Source: Zygosaccharomyces rouxii
Lineage: Eukaryota > Ascomycota > Saccharomycetes > Saccharomycetales > Saccharomycetaceae
Assembly (NCBI RefSeq): GCF_000026365.1
Contig: NC_012996.1
Coordinates: 1,240,001-1,304,000 of the forward strand
Length of the DNA stretch: 64,000 nt
Reading direction: 5' to 3'
Shown: positions 48,712 through 59,910 of the stretch, in pieces
How positions within the stretch are numbered: the stretch's first letter is position 1
How the letters are laid out: every line of letters begins with the position of its first letter
Notes under the pieces: generated by a model
Told to the model about the DNA's origin: nothing
Database searches by the model: none
Seen by the model: only the letters and a program-made list of their open reading frames with translations
Program-made: the position numbers and the translations under genes

Positions 48712-50475
48712 ATGCCAGTAATTAAGATTAAGAAAAGAGATAATCCTGAGAATCCTGAGCCGGAACCAAAGTCTAAAAGAGTGCGCTCAAAGACCAAAGT
48801 AAAGGAAGAGAAAGGTGATATGCCTAAGCTAAAACTCAACTTGGGGAAGAAGAAGGAGAAGAGTCCTGAACCAAACGGTGGCATGAAGCTGAAATTGAAT
48901 CTAAAGAACTCTGAAGAGCCAGAAAAAGTTGCGAAAGCGCCAAGACTGCGAGTTAAACCCATCAGAGTTCCCGGTGAAGGTTATGATTCAGAAGCATCCG
49001 ATGTGGAGGATGATCCACTAATGGAGGAAGGTATAATACTTAGGATCTTACCAGATCTAAGTGCTGAATTTGTCAAAAATTCTATTGAATCTGGTGATTA
49101 TTCAGGGATTAGTATTAAATGGAAAGGACAAAGACATGCCGTAGTCAATATTAATAATGTATCCTACGGCGCAGTCCTTGTCAATTTGCCGACTGTAATT
49201 GAGGTTAACAAAAGTGTAGATAGGAAAAATCTTTTGAAGACTTTAGACGTTTGTCAAATGCTACTCTGTATTAAGGTGATTGAAAATGAAGAAGATGTGT
49301 TCAGATTGACACCTCCAGATTCTGAAGATCTAATATCGAAACATTTTGAAGAATATAAGGATGAGATTAACGACTTTAAAAAGAAATTCATCAAAGGTTT
49401 TAATGGTGGTCCGCTTACCGACGCAGAATCCAAATATATGGATGAGATAGTGCTGAAGCCATATGACTATAAACACGGTATAACTCCGGCTCTTTACAAC
49501 GTTAGAAATAGGAGATTTAGACGTCGTATGGGACAAGGGGAATTTGATTATGTGGAGCAGGTAGTAGAAAGGTTACTAAAATTCGATGAGCAAGCAGAGG
49601 ACGTTCAATACGAATTAATTGATGAGGACGAAGCAATCAGAAAATCTACTTCAGCTAACCATGTAACCAATTTCGATAGTATACAAGATTCCGAACCTTC
49701 ATCGTTTCAATTCGCGGATATCGATGAGAGAGAAGATGATGATTTGGATCTTGATGCAGCATTTCAAAGTGATCAAGAAGATGCGAAAACTGGTGATGAG
49801 GACCAGGATGCAATGGGTGTATTAGAAGAGGCAGGCGATGACGTGGAACAAGATAATGGTGAAGAGGACGAAGAGGATGGTGAGGAGGACGAAGAGGACG
49901 AAGAGGAAGAGGAAGATGGTGGTGGTACCGAAAAGCAACATGTTAATGAAGATAGACAACATAACGAATTACTGAAGGATGAATTGCACGAATTGGAAAC
50001 TACCTTAATTCATACGAAGACAAAATTACAAAAAGCTACTAATCCTCTTTTGAAATCAAGATTTATAGATAGTATCGTTAAATTGGAGAAAGAAGTGGAA
50101 CTCAAGAGGAAACAGTTGAAATTAAGTGATGAAATATTGTTGAAGCCAGGCGACTCCCAACTAGAGGCAGACCTTCAATCTGAGGAGCAGCAAGATCAGC
50201 AGGAAGAACAAGAACAGCAGAAGGTCCAAGAACAACAGGAACAACAGCAAGAACAACAACAAGAGAATCCCGATCGTAGCCAAGACCATACCCAAAAGCA
50301 AGAAGACGAAGATGAGGAAGAAGATGAGGAAGAGGAAGAAGAAGACGAAGAAGACGAAGAATCACGTCCTAAACCAGAAAACGAAGAATTGGACCAAACC
50401 GATCTTGACATGATGATGCTGTTCGGTGCAGAAGGTGACGAAGGTGAAGAAGAAGGTGAGGAATCTGAGGCGTAG
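48712..50475 (+). CDS. TAF7: Taf7 (TAFII67), TFIID subunit
   Basis: 587 residues (S. cerevisiae Taf7 is 590). The conserved core at about 93-290 contains [78 protein letters not shown] and [20 protein letters not shown]. The C-terminal half is very acidic, with runs of Glu/Asp and a Gln/Glu-rich section (about 483-525), and ends in another acidic block. Taf7 binds Taf1 in TFIID. It matches YMR227C in position. Confidence 0.95.
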   Translation: MPVIKIKKRDNPENPEPEPKSKRVRSKTKVKEEKGDMPKLKLNLGKKKEKSPEPNGGMKLKLNLKNSEEPEKVAKAPRLRVKPIRVPGEGYDSEASDVEDDPLMEEGIILRILPDLSAEFVKNSIESGDYSGISIKWKGQRHAVVNINNVSYGAVLVNLPTVIEVNKSVDRKNLLKTLDVCQMLLCIKVIENEEDVFRLTPPDSEDLISKHFEEYKDEINDFKKKFIKGFNGGPLTDAESKYMDEIVLKPYDYKHGITPALYNVRNRRFRRRMGQGEFDYVEQVVERLLKFDEQAEDVQYELIDEDEAIRKSTSANHVTNFDSIQDSEPSSFQFADIDEREDDDLDLDAAFQSDQEDAKTGDEDQDAMGVLEEAGDDVEQDNGEEDEEDGEEDEEDEEEEEDGGGTEKQHVNEDRQHNELLKDELHELETTLIHTKTKLQKATNPLLKSRFIDSIVKLEKEVELKRKQLKLSDEILLKPGDSQLEADLQSEEQQDQQEEQEQQKVQEQQEQQQEQQQENPDRSQDHTQKQEDEDEEEDEEEEEEDEEDEESRPKPENEELDQTDLDMMMLFGAEGDEGEEEGEESEA

Positions 50476-50888
50476 GGCTAATTTTAGGCTTTTAGAAACG
50501 ATTGGAATACCCATTGGACCCATTAAGAATTTCCATACGACGCCATTAATAACATTCCCATTTCCATTAGTTTAGTACTTATCGCCTGTCGTACAGCGCG
50601 ATACTTAGAGCCTCATTTTTTTTTTTTCAGTAGGAGGAAAAAAAGAGTCGTTGCTGGTAAACAAATGAGTACATTTACACTAAGAAGAGCAAAAGGGCTC
50701 ATAGGGAAGAGGAAAAAGTATTTGACCGTATTGTCCATTTAAGCTTTCAAGGGGACATCATTTGCACGGCCTAATCAGTTAACATTGGAGTTCAATTGAG
50801 ATACGATTTTATATTTTGAAGTTTTTTTTCGCTTGTGTTTAAAGCATACAGTTGATAGTATTTAAACAAGGGCTTCTTATACCTTGTA
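50476..50888. promoter_or_regulatory. TAF7-SNF2 intergenic region (SNF2 promoter)
   Basis: 413 bases with a T-run at about 50617-50628 and AT-rich DNA upstream of the SNF2 ATG at 50889. No gene or RNA is recognised. Confidence 0.5.
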
Positions 50889-53800
50889 ATGAACTTGGAA
50901 ATCCCTCAAAGACAGTTCACCAAGGAAGAAATTAATCGCTGCTACTTAGTATGTGTGAATTATAATTCTATTGATGACTATCAATTATGGTCTTGACGTT
51001 TTTACTAACAGGTTAAAACTATTATTATTAGAGATGGCAGCAGTTAAGGAACGAACACGGTGAAAATGCGCCTAATGTACCGGAGTTCATATATTTCACC
51101 AAGGTTCTGCATGTTGCTGCTAAACAGCAGCAAGAGCAGCAACAACAACACCAACACCAACATCAGCAGCAGCAGCAGCAGCAGCAGCAGCCACCGCAAC
51201 AACAACAGGTTCCATATGCTATGCCGTCGATGCAAGCGATGAATCAACAGAGACAAGCTTCAGGAACACCGCAACCGATACCGCTACAACAACCGAGATC
51301 AGGATCACCAGGCATATCTTCTTCGCAATCGGCGCCTCAAGGTGCACAACAAACCAATGGACACAATTCTCATCATTCTACGATATTCACAGCTGAACAA
51401 TCGGAATTACTGAAGGCACAAATAACCTCATTAAAATCTTTAGTAAATCAACAGCCAGTCTCTCCAGAATGTCAGAATATTATCCAACAGTCAGTCAGCA
51501 GTGCACCAGATTTTAAGAAAATGTTAATGGCATTGAGTGAGTTTGTAAAAAAGAGGCAGCTCCAACAGCAACAAAATGGCCCAGCTCAATCTCCACCACC
51601 ACAACAGCGACAACAACAATCACCTTTACCACAACAGCAGCAGATGCAAGGTCCAAATCCACAACAGTCGCCAGCTCCTCGACAGATGACTCCACAGATG
51701 GCTAATGCTAGATTACAACAGTTGCAGTTCCAGCAGCAGCGTCAACAGCAGCAATTACAAAGGCAGCAATGGCAACAGCAGCAGCAGCAACAGCAGTTAA
51801 GAAACCAACAGTTGCAGCAACAAAAGGAAAGAATTCTTAAAGCCCAAATGTCCGCCGCTGCTACACCAAGTGGTGAAAGTAACGGTACTCCTAATGGTAT
51901 AGGTGGGACGCCTGCTGGTAGCTTAAGCACTCCTGGTGGTGATGTCCAATCGAAGGAGGAAAGAGAACAGTCGCTAAGTAATGTTGGTGATCAACAGCCT
52001 TCCCAGTCTGATCCTGTCGAGCCACCGAAACAACAGCAACAACCACAACCACAACCTCAACCACAGCCTCAAATTCCCGAAGAGGCCAAGAAACCGCCCA
52101 AACAACAGGCACCAATACCATTATCTGAATTTGTCGAGAAGACAAAGGAAGTGGGGCGTGTGGTCGATACAGACAATCCAGACCTGGTTGTAGATTCGTA
52201 TGATTTGCCGCCGACACCAAATGAAATGGTTGATTATCAAAGTCTTTTCCCCAATGCTATCAAACCTAAATTGACTATAACACCTGGTTTATTACCAGTG
52301 GGGCTTGATGTCCATACGGCAGAAGAAATTTATCAAACTCTTATAGCGCTTAATTTGGATACCTCTGTTGATGACTGCTTAGCCAAGGTTCTGGATGAAT
52401 CCGTTAGTGATGAACTCAAAGACCAATGCATTTATGATTACTATGCCTTACAGCTACTACCATTGCAAAAAGCAGTTAGGGGACATGTCCTACAGTTTCT
52501 TTGGTATCAAAGTTCTCTTTTGACAAATACTCACCCAAATTTTCTTTCCAAGATAAGGAATATTAATGTCCAAGATGCTTTGCTCACAGGTGAGCTTTAT
52601 AAGAAGCATGAATCATTACAATATGAGAAGAAAAGAGTGGAAAAAATTAAGAAATTGGAAGCTGTCAGGACATCGTGTGTTGACCTTTACAACAAAAGAT
52701 TAGACAATAGAACGAAGCGTGTAAAATTCGGTCACAAGCTTATTGGTATTCATGCTAATATAGAAAAGGAAGAACAGAAGAGGGCTGAAAGGAAGGCTAA
52801 AGAGCGTTTGATGGCTTTGAAAGCTAATGATGAAGAGGCATATATCAAGTTGTTGGATCAAACAAAGGATACGAGAATTACACATTTATTGAGACAAACC
52901 AATGCGTTTTTAGACTCACTAACAAGAGCTGTTAAGGATCAGCAGGAGTATACGAGGGATATGATAGATTCGCATTTGAAAGAAGATAGTGAAGATCATG
53001 ACATAGTCTCCACAATGAATGATGATGACGATGAGGAATCATCAAATGTCGATTATTATAACGTGGCCCATAGGATTCAAGAAGATATTAAGGAACAACC
53101 TTCTATTCTTATTGGTGGTCAGCTGAAGGAATACCAGATGAAAGGTTTACAATGGATGGTCTCTTTGTTTAACAATCATTTGAACGGTATTTTGGCTGAT
53201 GAAATGGGTCTCGGTAAGACAATTCAAACTATTTCGCTTCTCACTTATTTATATGAAAAGAAAAATATCAAAGGACCATTCTTGGTGATTGTGCCTCTCT
53301 CTACCTTGACTAATTGGAGTTCAGAATTTGAAAAATGGGCACCTATTCTAAGGACGATTGCTTACAAAGGTTCGCCAAATGAGAGAAAGGCTAAACAAGC
53401 TATAATTAAATCAGGTGAGTTTGATGTCGTAATAACTACTTTTGAATATGTGATCAAGGAGAAGTCTGTTCTTTCAAAACCTAAGTGGGTCCATATGATC
53501 ATCGATGAGGGACATAGAATGAAAAATACACAATCTAAGTTGTCGTTGACCTTAAACAATTTTTACCACTCTGATTACAGGTTGATCTTAACAGGTACTC
53601 CGCTTCAAAACAATCTGCCAGAATTATGGGCTTTGCTGAACTTCGTCTTACCGAAAATTTTCAATTCTGTTAAATCATTTGACGAGTGGTTCAACACGCC
53701 TTTCTCCAGTGCTGGTGGGCAAGATAAGATAGAATTAAGTGAAGAAGAGATGTTATTGGTCATTAGGAGGTTGCATAAAGTATTGAGACCATTCTTGTTA

Positions 53801-55927
53801 CGTCGTTTGAAAAAAGATGTGGAAAGAGAATTACCAGACAAAGTGGAAAGAGTCATCAAATGTAAGATGAGCGCTTTGCAAAGTGTCATGTACCAACAGA
53901 TGTTAAAACACCGTCGTTTGTTTATCGGTGACCAAACTAACAAAAAAATGGTCGGTTTACGTGGTTTCAACAATCAAATCATGCAATTAAAGAAGATTTG
54001 TAACCACCCTTTTGTCTTCGAGGCAGTTGAGGATCAAATCAACCCGACCCGAGAGACAAATGCTGCCATTTGGCGTGTAGCGGGAAAATTGGAATTACTG
54101 GAGAGGGTCCTGCCCAAACTCAAAGCAACTGGCCACAGGGTCTTAATATTTTTCCAAATGACTCAAATCATGGATATTATGGAGGATTTCCTAAGATACA
54201 TCGATATCAAATACTTGAGATTAGATGGACACACCAAATCGGATGAAAGAAGTGAATTACTTTCGCTGTTCAATGATGAAGAAGCCGGTTACTTCTGTTT
54301 TATTCTATCTACAAGAGCTGGTGGTTTAGGTTTGAACTTGCAGACTGCAGATACTGTCATCATTTTTGATACCGATTGGAACCCTCATCAAGATTTACAG
54401 GCACAAGATAGAGCACATAGAATTGGTCAGAAGAATGAAGTCAAAATCTTAAGATTGATTACTCAAAATTCTGTAGAGGAGGTGATTTTGGAAAAAGCTC
54501 ACAAGAAGTTGGATATAGATGGTAAGGTTATTCAGGCCGGTAAATTCGATAATAAATCCACATCAGAAGAACAAGAAGCATTGTTGAGGTCTTTGTTAGA
54601 TGCTGAAGATGAAAGAAGAAGGAGAAGAGAAATGGGTCTTGACGAAGAGGAGGAAATCGATGATAATGAAATTAACGAAATCTTGGCAAGAGATGATGAT
54701 GAATTGATCAAATTTGCTGAAATTGATGCCGAAAAATCAAGGAAGGCATTAGAGATGGGTATTACAACCAGACTGATGGAAAGCAACGAACTTCCGGAAA
54801 TTTACCATCAGAATTTAGATATCGAATTAGAACGTGAGGATTCTGAAACTGTTGCTTATGGAGGCCGTGGTACCAGAGAGCGTAAGACTATGGCATATAA
54901 TGATAATATGTCTGAAGAGCAATGGCTTAAACAGTTTGAAGTTAGTGACGAAGAAGATGCAGACGGAGAATCTTCAGGGTTTAAGAGGCGTAAGGCTGGT
55001 AAATCCCGTTTTGGAACGAAAAAGCTTAAGGTCGAGGATGGGAATGGGGAAGCCGCTAGTGGTGATCAAACGCCGACTTCCTCTATTGAGCCTCTAGCTG
55101 AAAGAGAGACTAGCGCTGTAGATGAACCACCTCTTCCTGATGGACCGACAACTCTGGAGGAACCGGTGGAAGATGCCACAATGGCACTTTCACCAACGTT
55201 ACCTGTGACTGCTGGAAAGACTACTTCTAAAAGTACGAGAGGTAGAGGCAGAGGCAGAGGCAGGAAGACGACTGCTGGTCGTGTCCGCTCCACTCGGGGT
55301 CGGGGTCGTGGTCGTCCACCCAAGCCGAAGGCAGGCTTGGAGTACGTTCGTGATCCATCTGCTACGACTGAACCACAAGATGTTAGAATCAAAGTTTCTG
55401 AAGAAGCTAGAGAGCTGTACAATTATGCTCTCGAATACACCAGTGATGATGAAGCAAGATTATCAGATATCTTTTTGGAGAAACCACCAAAGGAATTATT
55501 CCCTGATTATTACCAGTTGATCAAGTACCCAATAGCGTTTGAAACGATTAATTCTGCCATTGAATCCTTTTCCTATGATTCTTTGAAGCAAGTTCTTGAG
55601 GATTTCCATTTGATCTTTTTAAATGCAAGAATTTACAATACGGAAGATTCCTTGGTATACATCAACTCTGTAGAGCTGGAGCAAGTTGTTACTGATAAAT
55701 ATAGAGAAATGACTGGGGATGATAGACTACTAGATTTTAGTAAGTTTGAGGAGAGTTTTGCCACGAAGCCACTGAACTTGGCACAAGTACTTCCTGAAGA
55801 TAGTGCGGCTGCTGATGTTGCAAGTGACTCACCGACGGTTGATGGTACAAAGATGGATACCATCGAACCTTCTGAAACACCCCATTCGGTAGAGCCGAAT
55901 GATGGAGGAGGATCATCTTCTACATGA
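50889..55927 (+). CDS. SNF2: Snf2, ATPase of the SWI/SNF chromatin-remodelling complex, two exons
   Basis: Exon 1 is 50889-50948 (20 codons) and exon 2 is 51032-55927, 1651 residues in all (S. cerevisiae Snf2 1703). The spliced start reads MNLEIPQRQFTKEEINRCYL then RWQQLRNEHG, which matches Snf2 rather than its paralogue Sth1. Without the exon the frame would start only at 51221. Gln-rich segments follow (about 70-90 and 230-270), then an HSA-type region (about 525-610), the helicase core with DEMGLGKTIQ (about 743) and DEGH (about 848), RAHRIGQ in motif VI, AT hooks (about 1420-1450, RGRGRGRK and RGRGRGRPPK), and a C-terminal bromodomain (about 1475-1585). The position beside TAF7 links YOR290C to the YMR block. 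Confidence 0.96.
50949..51031 (+). other. SNF2 intron, 83 bases
   Basis: It begins GTATGTGTGA at 50949, has the exact branch sequence TACTAAC at 51003-51009, and ends TTAG at 51031. An AACAG at 51007-51011 is too close to the branch point to be the likely 3' site, and using it would break the frame. Splicing at 51031 restores a continuous Snf2 N-terminus. Confidence 0.92.
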
Positions 55928-56082
55928 TAACCATGTAGGTTATATATATAATTATTTATTTAATAATTTAATCTATTTTATCCTTGCATAAACATTAATT
56001 TTTGTTTTTTTCTTTACTCATAAAGTCCCAAAATAATCCAGTCTACGGAGTATTTACACATTACTTTTTATTATTTACAAAT

Positions 56083-58515
56083 TTATTGCTCAGGCTCTGC
56101 TTCAACAACTTCGCCTTCCTCATGATTAGGTTTAACGACCAATTCGCCATCTTCCACATCTGCATGAACGGTTTCCTCACCTCTCAATTGACCCTTCAAC
56201 AAGTAGAGAGCCATAGGATTTAGCAAAGACTTGTAGATTAACCTGTTAAGAGGCCTTGCACCATACAAAGGATCGTACCCACGATCAGTTAACCAATTCT
56301 TGGCAGCGTCCGTTAGGTCCAATTTCATCCTCTTTTCGTTAATTCTCTCCTGGATTTCATCCAATCTGATATCCACAATAGATCTCAGAACGTCCTTAGA
56401 CAACCTGTTGAATACCAATAATTCGTCTATACGATTCATAAACTCTGGTGGATATAATCTCTTCATAGCTTCGATAACCTTAGTCTTGACTTCTTTGCTA
56501 ACGGTCCCATCCTCACTGGCGTGTTCATCAGTAAGCAAAATGTCTTGACCCACATTGGACGTCATAACAATAATTGTATTACGGAAGTCTACTACATGGC
56601 CTTGAGAATCGGTTAGTTTACCTTCGTCCAATACTTGCAAAAGGATTTTGCAAACATCTGGATGAGCTTTTTCAAATTCATCGAATAATACCACCGAGTA
56701 TGGCTTTCTTCTAACGGCTTCCGTTAATTGACCACCAGATTCACTCATGACATAACCCGGAGGTGCACCGATTAAACGCGATACCGTGTGTTTCTCTTGG
56801 AATTCAGACATATCAAATCTGATCACATTGGATTCGTTATCAAATAAAAATTCTGCAAGCGCTTTAGTCAATTCGGTCTTACCTGTACCTGTTGGACCCA
56901 AAAACATGAAACTGGCAATTGGTCTCTTTTCACTTGTTAAACCAGCTCTCTGTAACCGGACAGCATCAGAAATTGCTCTAATAGCTTCATCCTGACCAAC
57001 AACCCTTTCCTTGAGAGAGTTTTCCATGTAAAGTAGACGATCCTTGTCTCCTTTTAAGACAGTCTGGACTGGAATACCGGTCATTTTGGCAATCACTTTT
57101 GAAATATCATCTGAAGAAACTGAATCATGCAAAAGGTTGACTTGATTAGGATCATCTTTCTTTTCACTCAATGCGACTTTCCTTTCTAGTTCTGGGATCA
57201 CAGCGTACCTCAACTCAGAAGCCTTTGCATAATCCACTTCTCTTTGAGATTTTTCTAAGTCAATTCTCGCCTTTTCCAAATCGGCCTTTGCGTTCTTGAT
57301 AGATTCAATCTTGGCTCTCTCAGCTTCCCAAATCTCAGTCAATCTGCCCAACTCTTCGTTCTTTAGATCAAGTTCCTTCTGTAGGGCTTCTTTTCTCTCT
57401 ATAGATAATGCATCCGTCTCCTTCTTCAAGGATTCTAATTCAATCTGCATTCTCATTATAGAACGATCCAATCTCTGAATCTCATCAGGCTTAGATTCGT
57501 GCTGTAAACGTAACACGGCACAAGCTTCATCCACTAGGTCAATAGCCTTGTCTGGTAGGAAACGATCGGTGATATAACGGTTGGACAAAACTGCAGCGGA
57601 CACTAACGCAGTATCAGTAATTCTAACACCGTGATGCACTTCGTACCTCTCCTTTAAACCTCTTAAGATGGATATGGTGTCACCGACACTAGGCTCATTC
57701 AACAAAATAGGCTGGAATCTTCTACTTAATGCAGGATCCTTTTCAATAATCTTGTATTCATCCAAAGTAGTAGCGGAAATACAACGTAATCCCCTGGCTA
57801 ACCTGGGCTTCAAGATATTTGATGCGTCCATGCTACCATCAGTCTTACCGAGACCAAGTAGCATGTGCACTTCATCGATGAAAATAATAACTTGTCCATT
57901 GGATTTATCAATTTCATCCAGAACATTTCTCAACCTTTCTTCAAACTCTCCTCTATATTTAGCACCAGCGATTAGGGATCCTAAATCCAATGTTACCAAT
58001 TCTTTATCTTTCAAAGAATCTGGGACTTCCCCAGCAACAATTCTTTGAGCTAAGCCGTCAATCAATGATGTCTTACCAACACCGGCACGACCAATTAATA
58101 CTGGATTGTTCTTAGTTCTTCTGGATAAAATCTGTACCGCTCTAGCGATCTCTTCATCTCTGCCGATGACGGGATCCAATTTACCCTCTTTAGCTAGCTT
58201 GGTTAAGTTGGTACCAAACTGCTCCAAAGCGGGCTTTTCCTGTTCACCTTGATTTGGATTCATTCTCATTTGGATAAACCTCTTGGAAATAGTTGATCCC
58301 ATGGGGAAGCTAGAAGACGACCCCAATCTACGATTAAGGGCATCGGTTACAAAATTTCTTCTTGAATTTGAATTTAAATTTAAATTGCATGCATTTTTTC
58401 TCAACCTGGGATAGCTAGAAGCACGAGGAATTTCAACTAATGAACTTTTAGCAGCATTTGCAATCCTCGATTGCAGTTGACGTTCTATAGAAGAACGCTC
58501 AATACGTCTTAGCAT
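56083..58515 (-). CDS. HSP78: Hsp78, mitochondrial ClpB-type disaggregase
   Basis: 810 residues (S. cerevisiae Hsp78 is 811). An Arg/Ser/Asn-rich presequence (about 1-95) leads straight into two AAA+ modules with no ClpB N-domain, as in Hsp78. Module 1 has Walker A GRAGVGKT (142-149), Walker B IIFIDEVHMLLGLGKTDGSM and SATTLDEYK. A ClpB-type coiled-coil middle domain lies at about 355-470. Module 2 has GPTGTGKT, FDMSEFQEKHTVSRLIGAPP and VVLFDEFEKAHPDV. It refolds aggregated matrix proteins with mitochondrial Hsp70. It is divergent from the small heat-shock gene, and a heat-shock element lies between them. Confidence 0.96.
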   Translation of the reverse strand: MLRRIERSSIERQLQSRIANAAKSSLVEIPRASSYPRLRKNACNLNLNSNSRRNFVTDALNRRLGSSSSFPMGSTISKRFIQMRMNPNQGEQEKPALEQFGTNLTKLAKEGKLDPVIGRDEEIARAVQILSRRTKNNPVLIGRAGVGKTSLIDGLAQRIVAGEVPDSLKDKELVTLDLGSLIAGAKYRGEFEERLRNVLDEIDKSNGQVIIFIDEVHMLLGLGKTDGSMDASNILKPRLARGLRCISATTLDEYKIIEKDPALSRRFQPILLNEPSVGDTISILRGLKERYEVHHGVRITDTALVSAAVLSNRYITDRFLPDKAIDLVDEACAVLRLQHESKPDEIQRLDRSIMRMQIELESLKKETDALSIERKEALQKELDLKNEELGRLTEIWEAERAKIESIKNAKADLEKARIDLEKSQREVDYAKASELRYAVIPELERKVALSEKKDDPNQVNLLHDSVSSDDISKVIAKMTGIPVQTVLKGDKDRLLYMENSLKERVVGQDEAIRAISDAVRLQRAGLTSEKRPIASFMFLGPTGTGKTELTKALAEFLFDNESNVIRFDMSEFQEKHTVSRLIGAPPGYVMSESGGQLTEAVRRKPYSVVLFDEFEKAHPDVCKILLQVLDEGKLTDSQGHVVDFRNTIIVMTSNVGQDILLTDEHASEDGTVSKEVKTKVIEAMKRLYPPEFMNRIDELLVFNRLSKDVLRSIVDIRLDEIQERINEKRMKLDLTDAAKNWLTDRGYDPLYGARPLNRLIYKSLLNPMALYLLKGQLRGEETVHADVEDGELVVKPNHEEGEVVEAEPEQ

Positions 58516-59269
58516 TATAGGGAATTACTTCACTTAAAGTAGAGAGTTAAGCAAACGTACCTCTGTTTTCACACTTAAATATGACTCGAAGGACGGGATG
58601 GGTGGTATTGAATACCCTTCGTTCCTTATATATACTATTCTTAACTCATCGTTAGTTAAATTGATAAATTGAGTTTTAATCCCTAGGGCTGCTGGTATAT
58701 TCTGGAAAGTTCGGAAGCCCTAAGTAGGGTACATGTTAGGGCTTGTAATCATGTGATCACAGATATCTGGATAACGAAACACTGAAGAGATGTTAGATTC
58801 TAAACTATGGCAGTATTATCTGTTTAGACTATGTTGAAAACCATTTTTCGAATTAGAACTGCGCATCAAAATTTGAATGCAGGGAACTTATTAGAGATGT
58901 GCGATGTAAATCACCCATAGGAAATGACGTAAATCGCATTCCTGAAGTCAAATAAAGTTTGAAATTATGAGGAAAAGGTTCTTGGTTAATCTACAGAAAA
59001 CGGAATTGATATGACTCTTCCAGAGTTTACTAGTTCGCTCCTGAGCATTCCTTAGAGTACCAGCTTTTTCTTTTTTTTTTTTTTTTTCTCGGCGTCAGTG
59101 TGTCGCGATGACAGAAAATAAGTGCTAGAAAATACTGGAGTTTAATAGTCTGTTCCAAGTGTTGGAGGGAAAATGGATATAAATTCAAGGATCATTTTGT
59201 AAAGCATTATGAATTTTAAAGATCAAATCAATCAAGACTAACAATTATCAAACATCAGTTAACACAACA
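58516..59269. promoter_or_regulatory. Shared divergent promoter of HSP78 and the small heat-shock gene, with heat-shock element
   Basis: 754 bases between two outward-facing heat-shock genes. TTCTGGAAAGTTC at 58700-58712 is a perfect three-unit heat-shock element (TTCnnGAAnnTTC) with a further GAA at 58714. A TATAAA-like box (GGATATAAATTC, about 59176-59187) lies about 90 bases before the sHSP ATG. A T-run is at about 59070-59088. Confidence 0.75.
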
Positions 59270-59851
59270 ATGTCAATTGCACCATATTACAGCTTTTTCG
59301 ACAGCATTAACAATGAGGTGGAGAATTTCAACAAATTCTTAGTTGGAGATGGATTCAGATATTACGAACCTGAAAAGTATTTGGCCCCTACCGGCGAAGA
59401 TCAAAGATTGTCCACCAATCTCGATAATTGGTTCGACAACGATTGGTCGCTGATTGCGCCAAGTTCCGCATTAGCAAGTATTACACCATCCATGGACATT
59501 GTGGATCATGAAAAAAACTATGAATTGAATATAGTACTCCCAGGTGTAGCAAAGGAAAACATAAATTTGGAATACCACAAGCAGAATAATCAAATTGTGG
59601 TAGCGGGCGAAGTGCCATCTGTGGTCAACGAAGAGAACAAGGATAAAGTTCGTGTCAAAGAAGTGAGAACTGGTAATTTCAAACGTGTGATCACATTACC
59701 TAAGACTTCAGAAATTGATGTCGAGAACATCAAGGCCAGCTATACCAATGGAGTCTTGAAATTGGATGTTCCTAAACTGGAACCAACAAAACCAGAAAAG
59801 GATACGAAGAGAATTGAAATCACTTCGCAAGACACAAATGAATCTCAGTGA
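59270..59851 (+). CDS. HSP26: Hsp26-like small heat-shock protein (alpha-crystallin family)
   Basis: 193 residues (S. cerevisiae Hsp26 is 214). The N-terminus MSIAPYYSFFDSINNEVENF is aromatic-rich as in Hsp26. The alpha-crystallin domain spans about 78-175: SMDIVDHEKNYELNIVLPGV, ENINLEYHKQNNQIVVAGEV, the G-N-F-x-R-x-I-x-L-P motif (GNFKRVITLPK), and ASYTNGVLKLDVPK. The C-terminal KRIEI gives the I-x-I motif used in oligomer assembly. It would act as an ATP-independent holdase. In S. cerevisiae HSP26 is elsewhere (YBR072W) and YAP6 occupies the position between HSP78 and SWM1, so this placement is notable. Confidence 0.92.
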   Translation: MSIAPYYSFFDSINNEVENFNKFLVGDGFRYYEPEKYLAPTGEDQRLSTNLDNWFDNDWSLIAPSSALASITPSMDIVDHEKNYELNIVLPGVAKENINLEYHKQNNQIVVAGEVPSVVNEENKDKVRVKEVRTGNFKRVITLPKTSEIDVENIKASYTNGVLKLDVPKLEPTKPEKDTKRIEITSQDTNESQ

Positions 59852-59910
59852 GTATTGAAAATGAGAATTATTATGTGTATAGGGAAAAAACATAATTTGT
59901 AATATGATCG

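Noticed and set aside
49861..50411. Ser- and Leu-rich open frames antisense to TAF7
   Set aside because: They are reverse readings of GAA/GAG/CAA repeats encoding acidic and Gln-rich stretches of Taf7.
51007..51011. AACAG as an alternative 3' splice site of the SNF2 intron
   Set aside because: It overlaps the branch sequence and would shift the reading frame away from the conserved Snf2 N-terminus.
51044..51256. Leu-rich frame antisense to SNF2
   Set aside because: Reverse reading of the CAG/CAA polyglutamine repeat.
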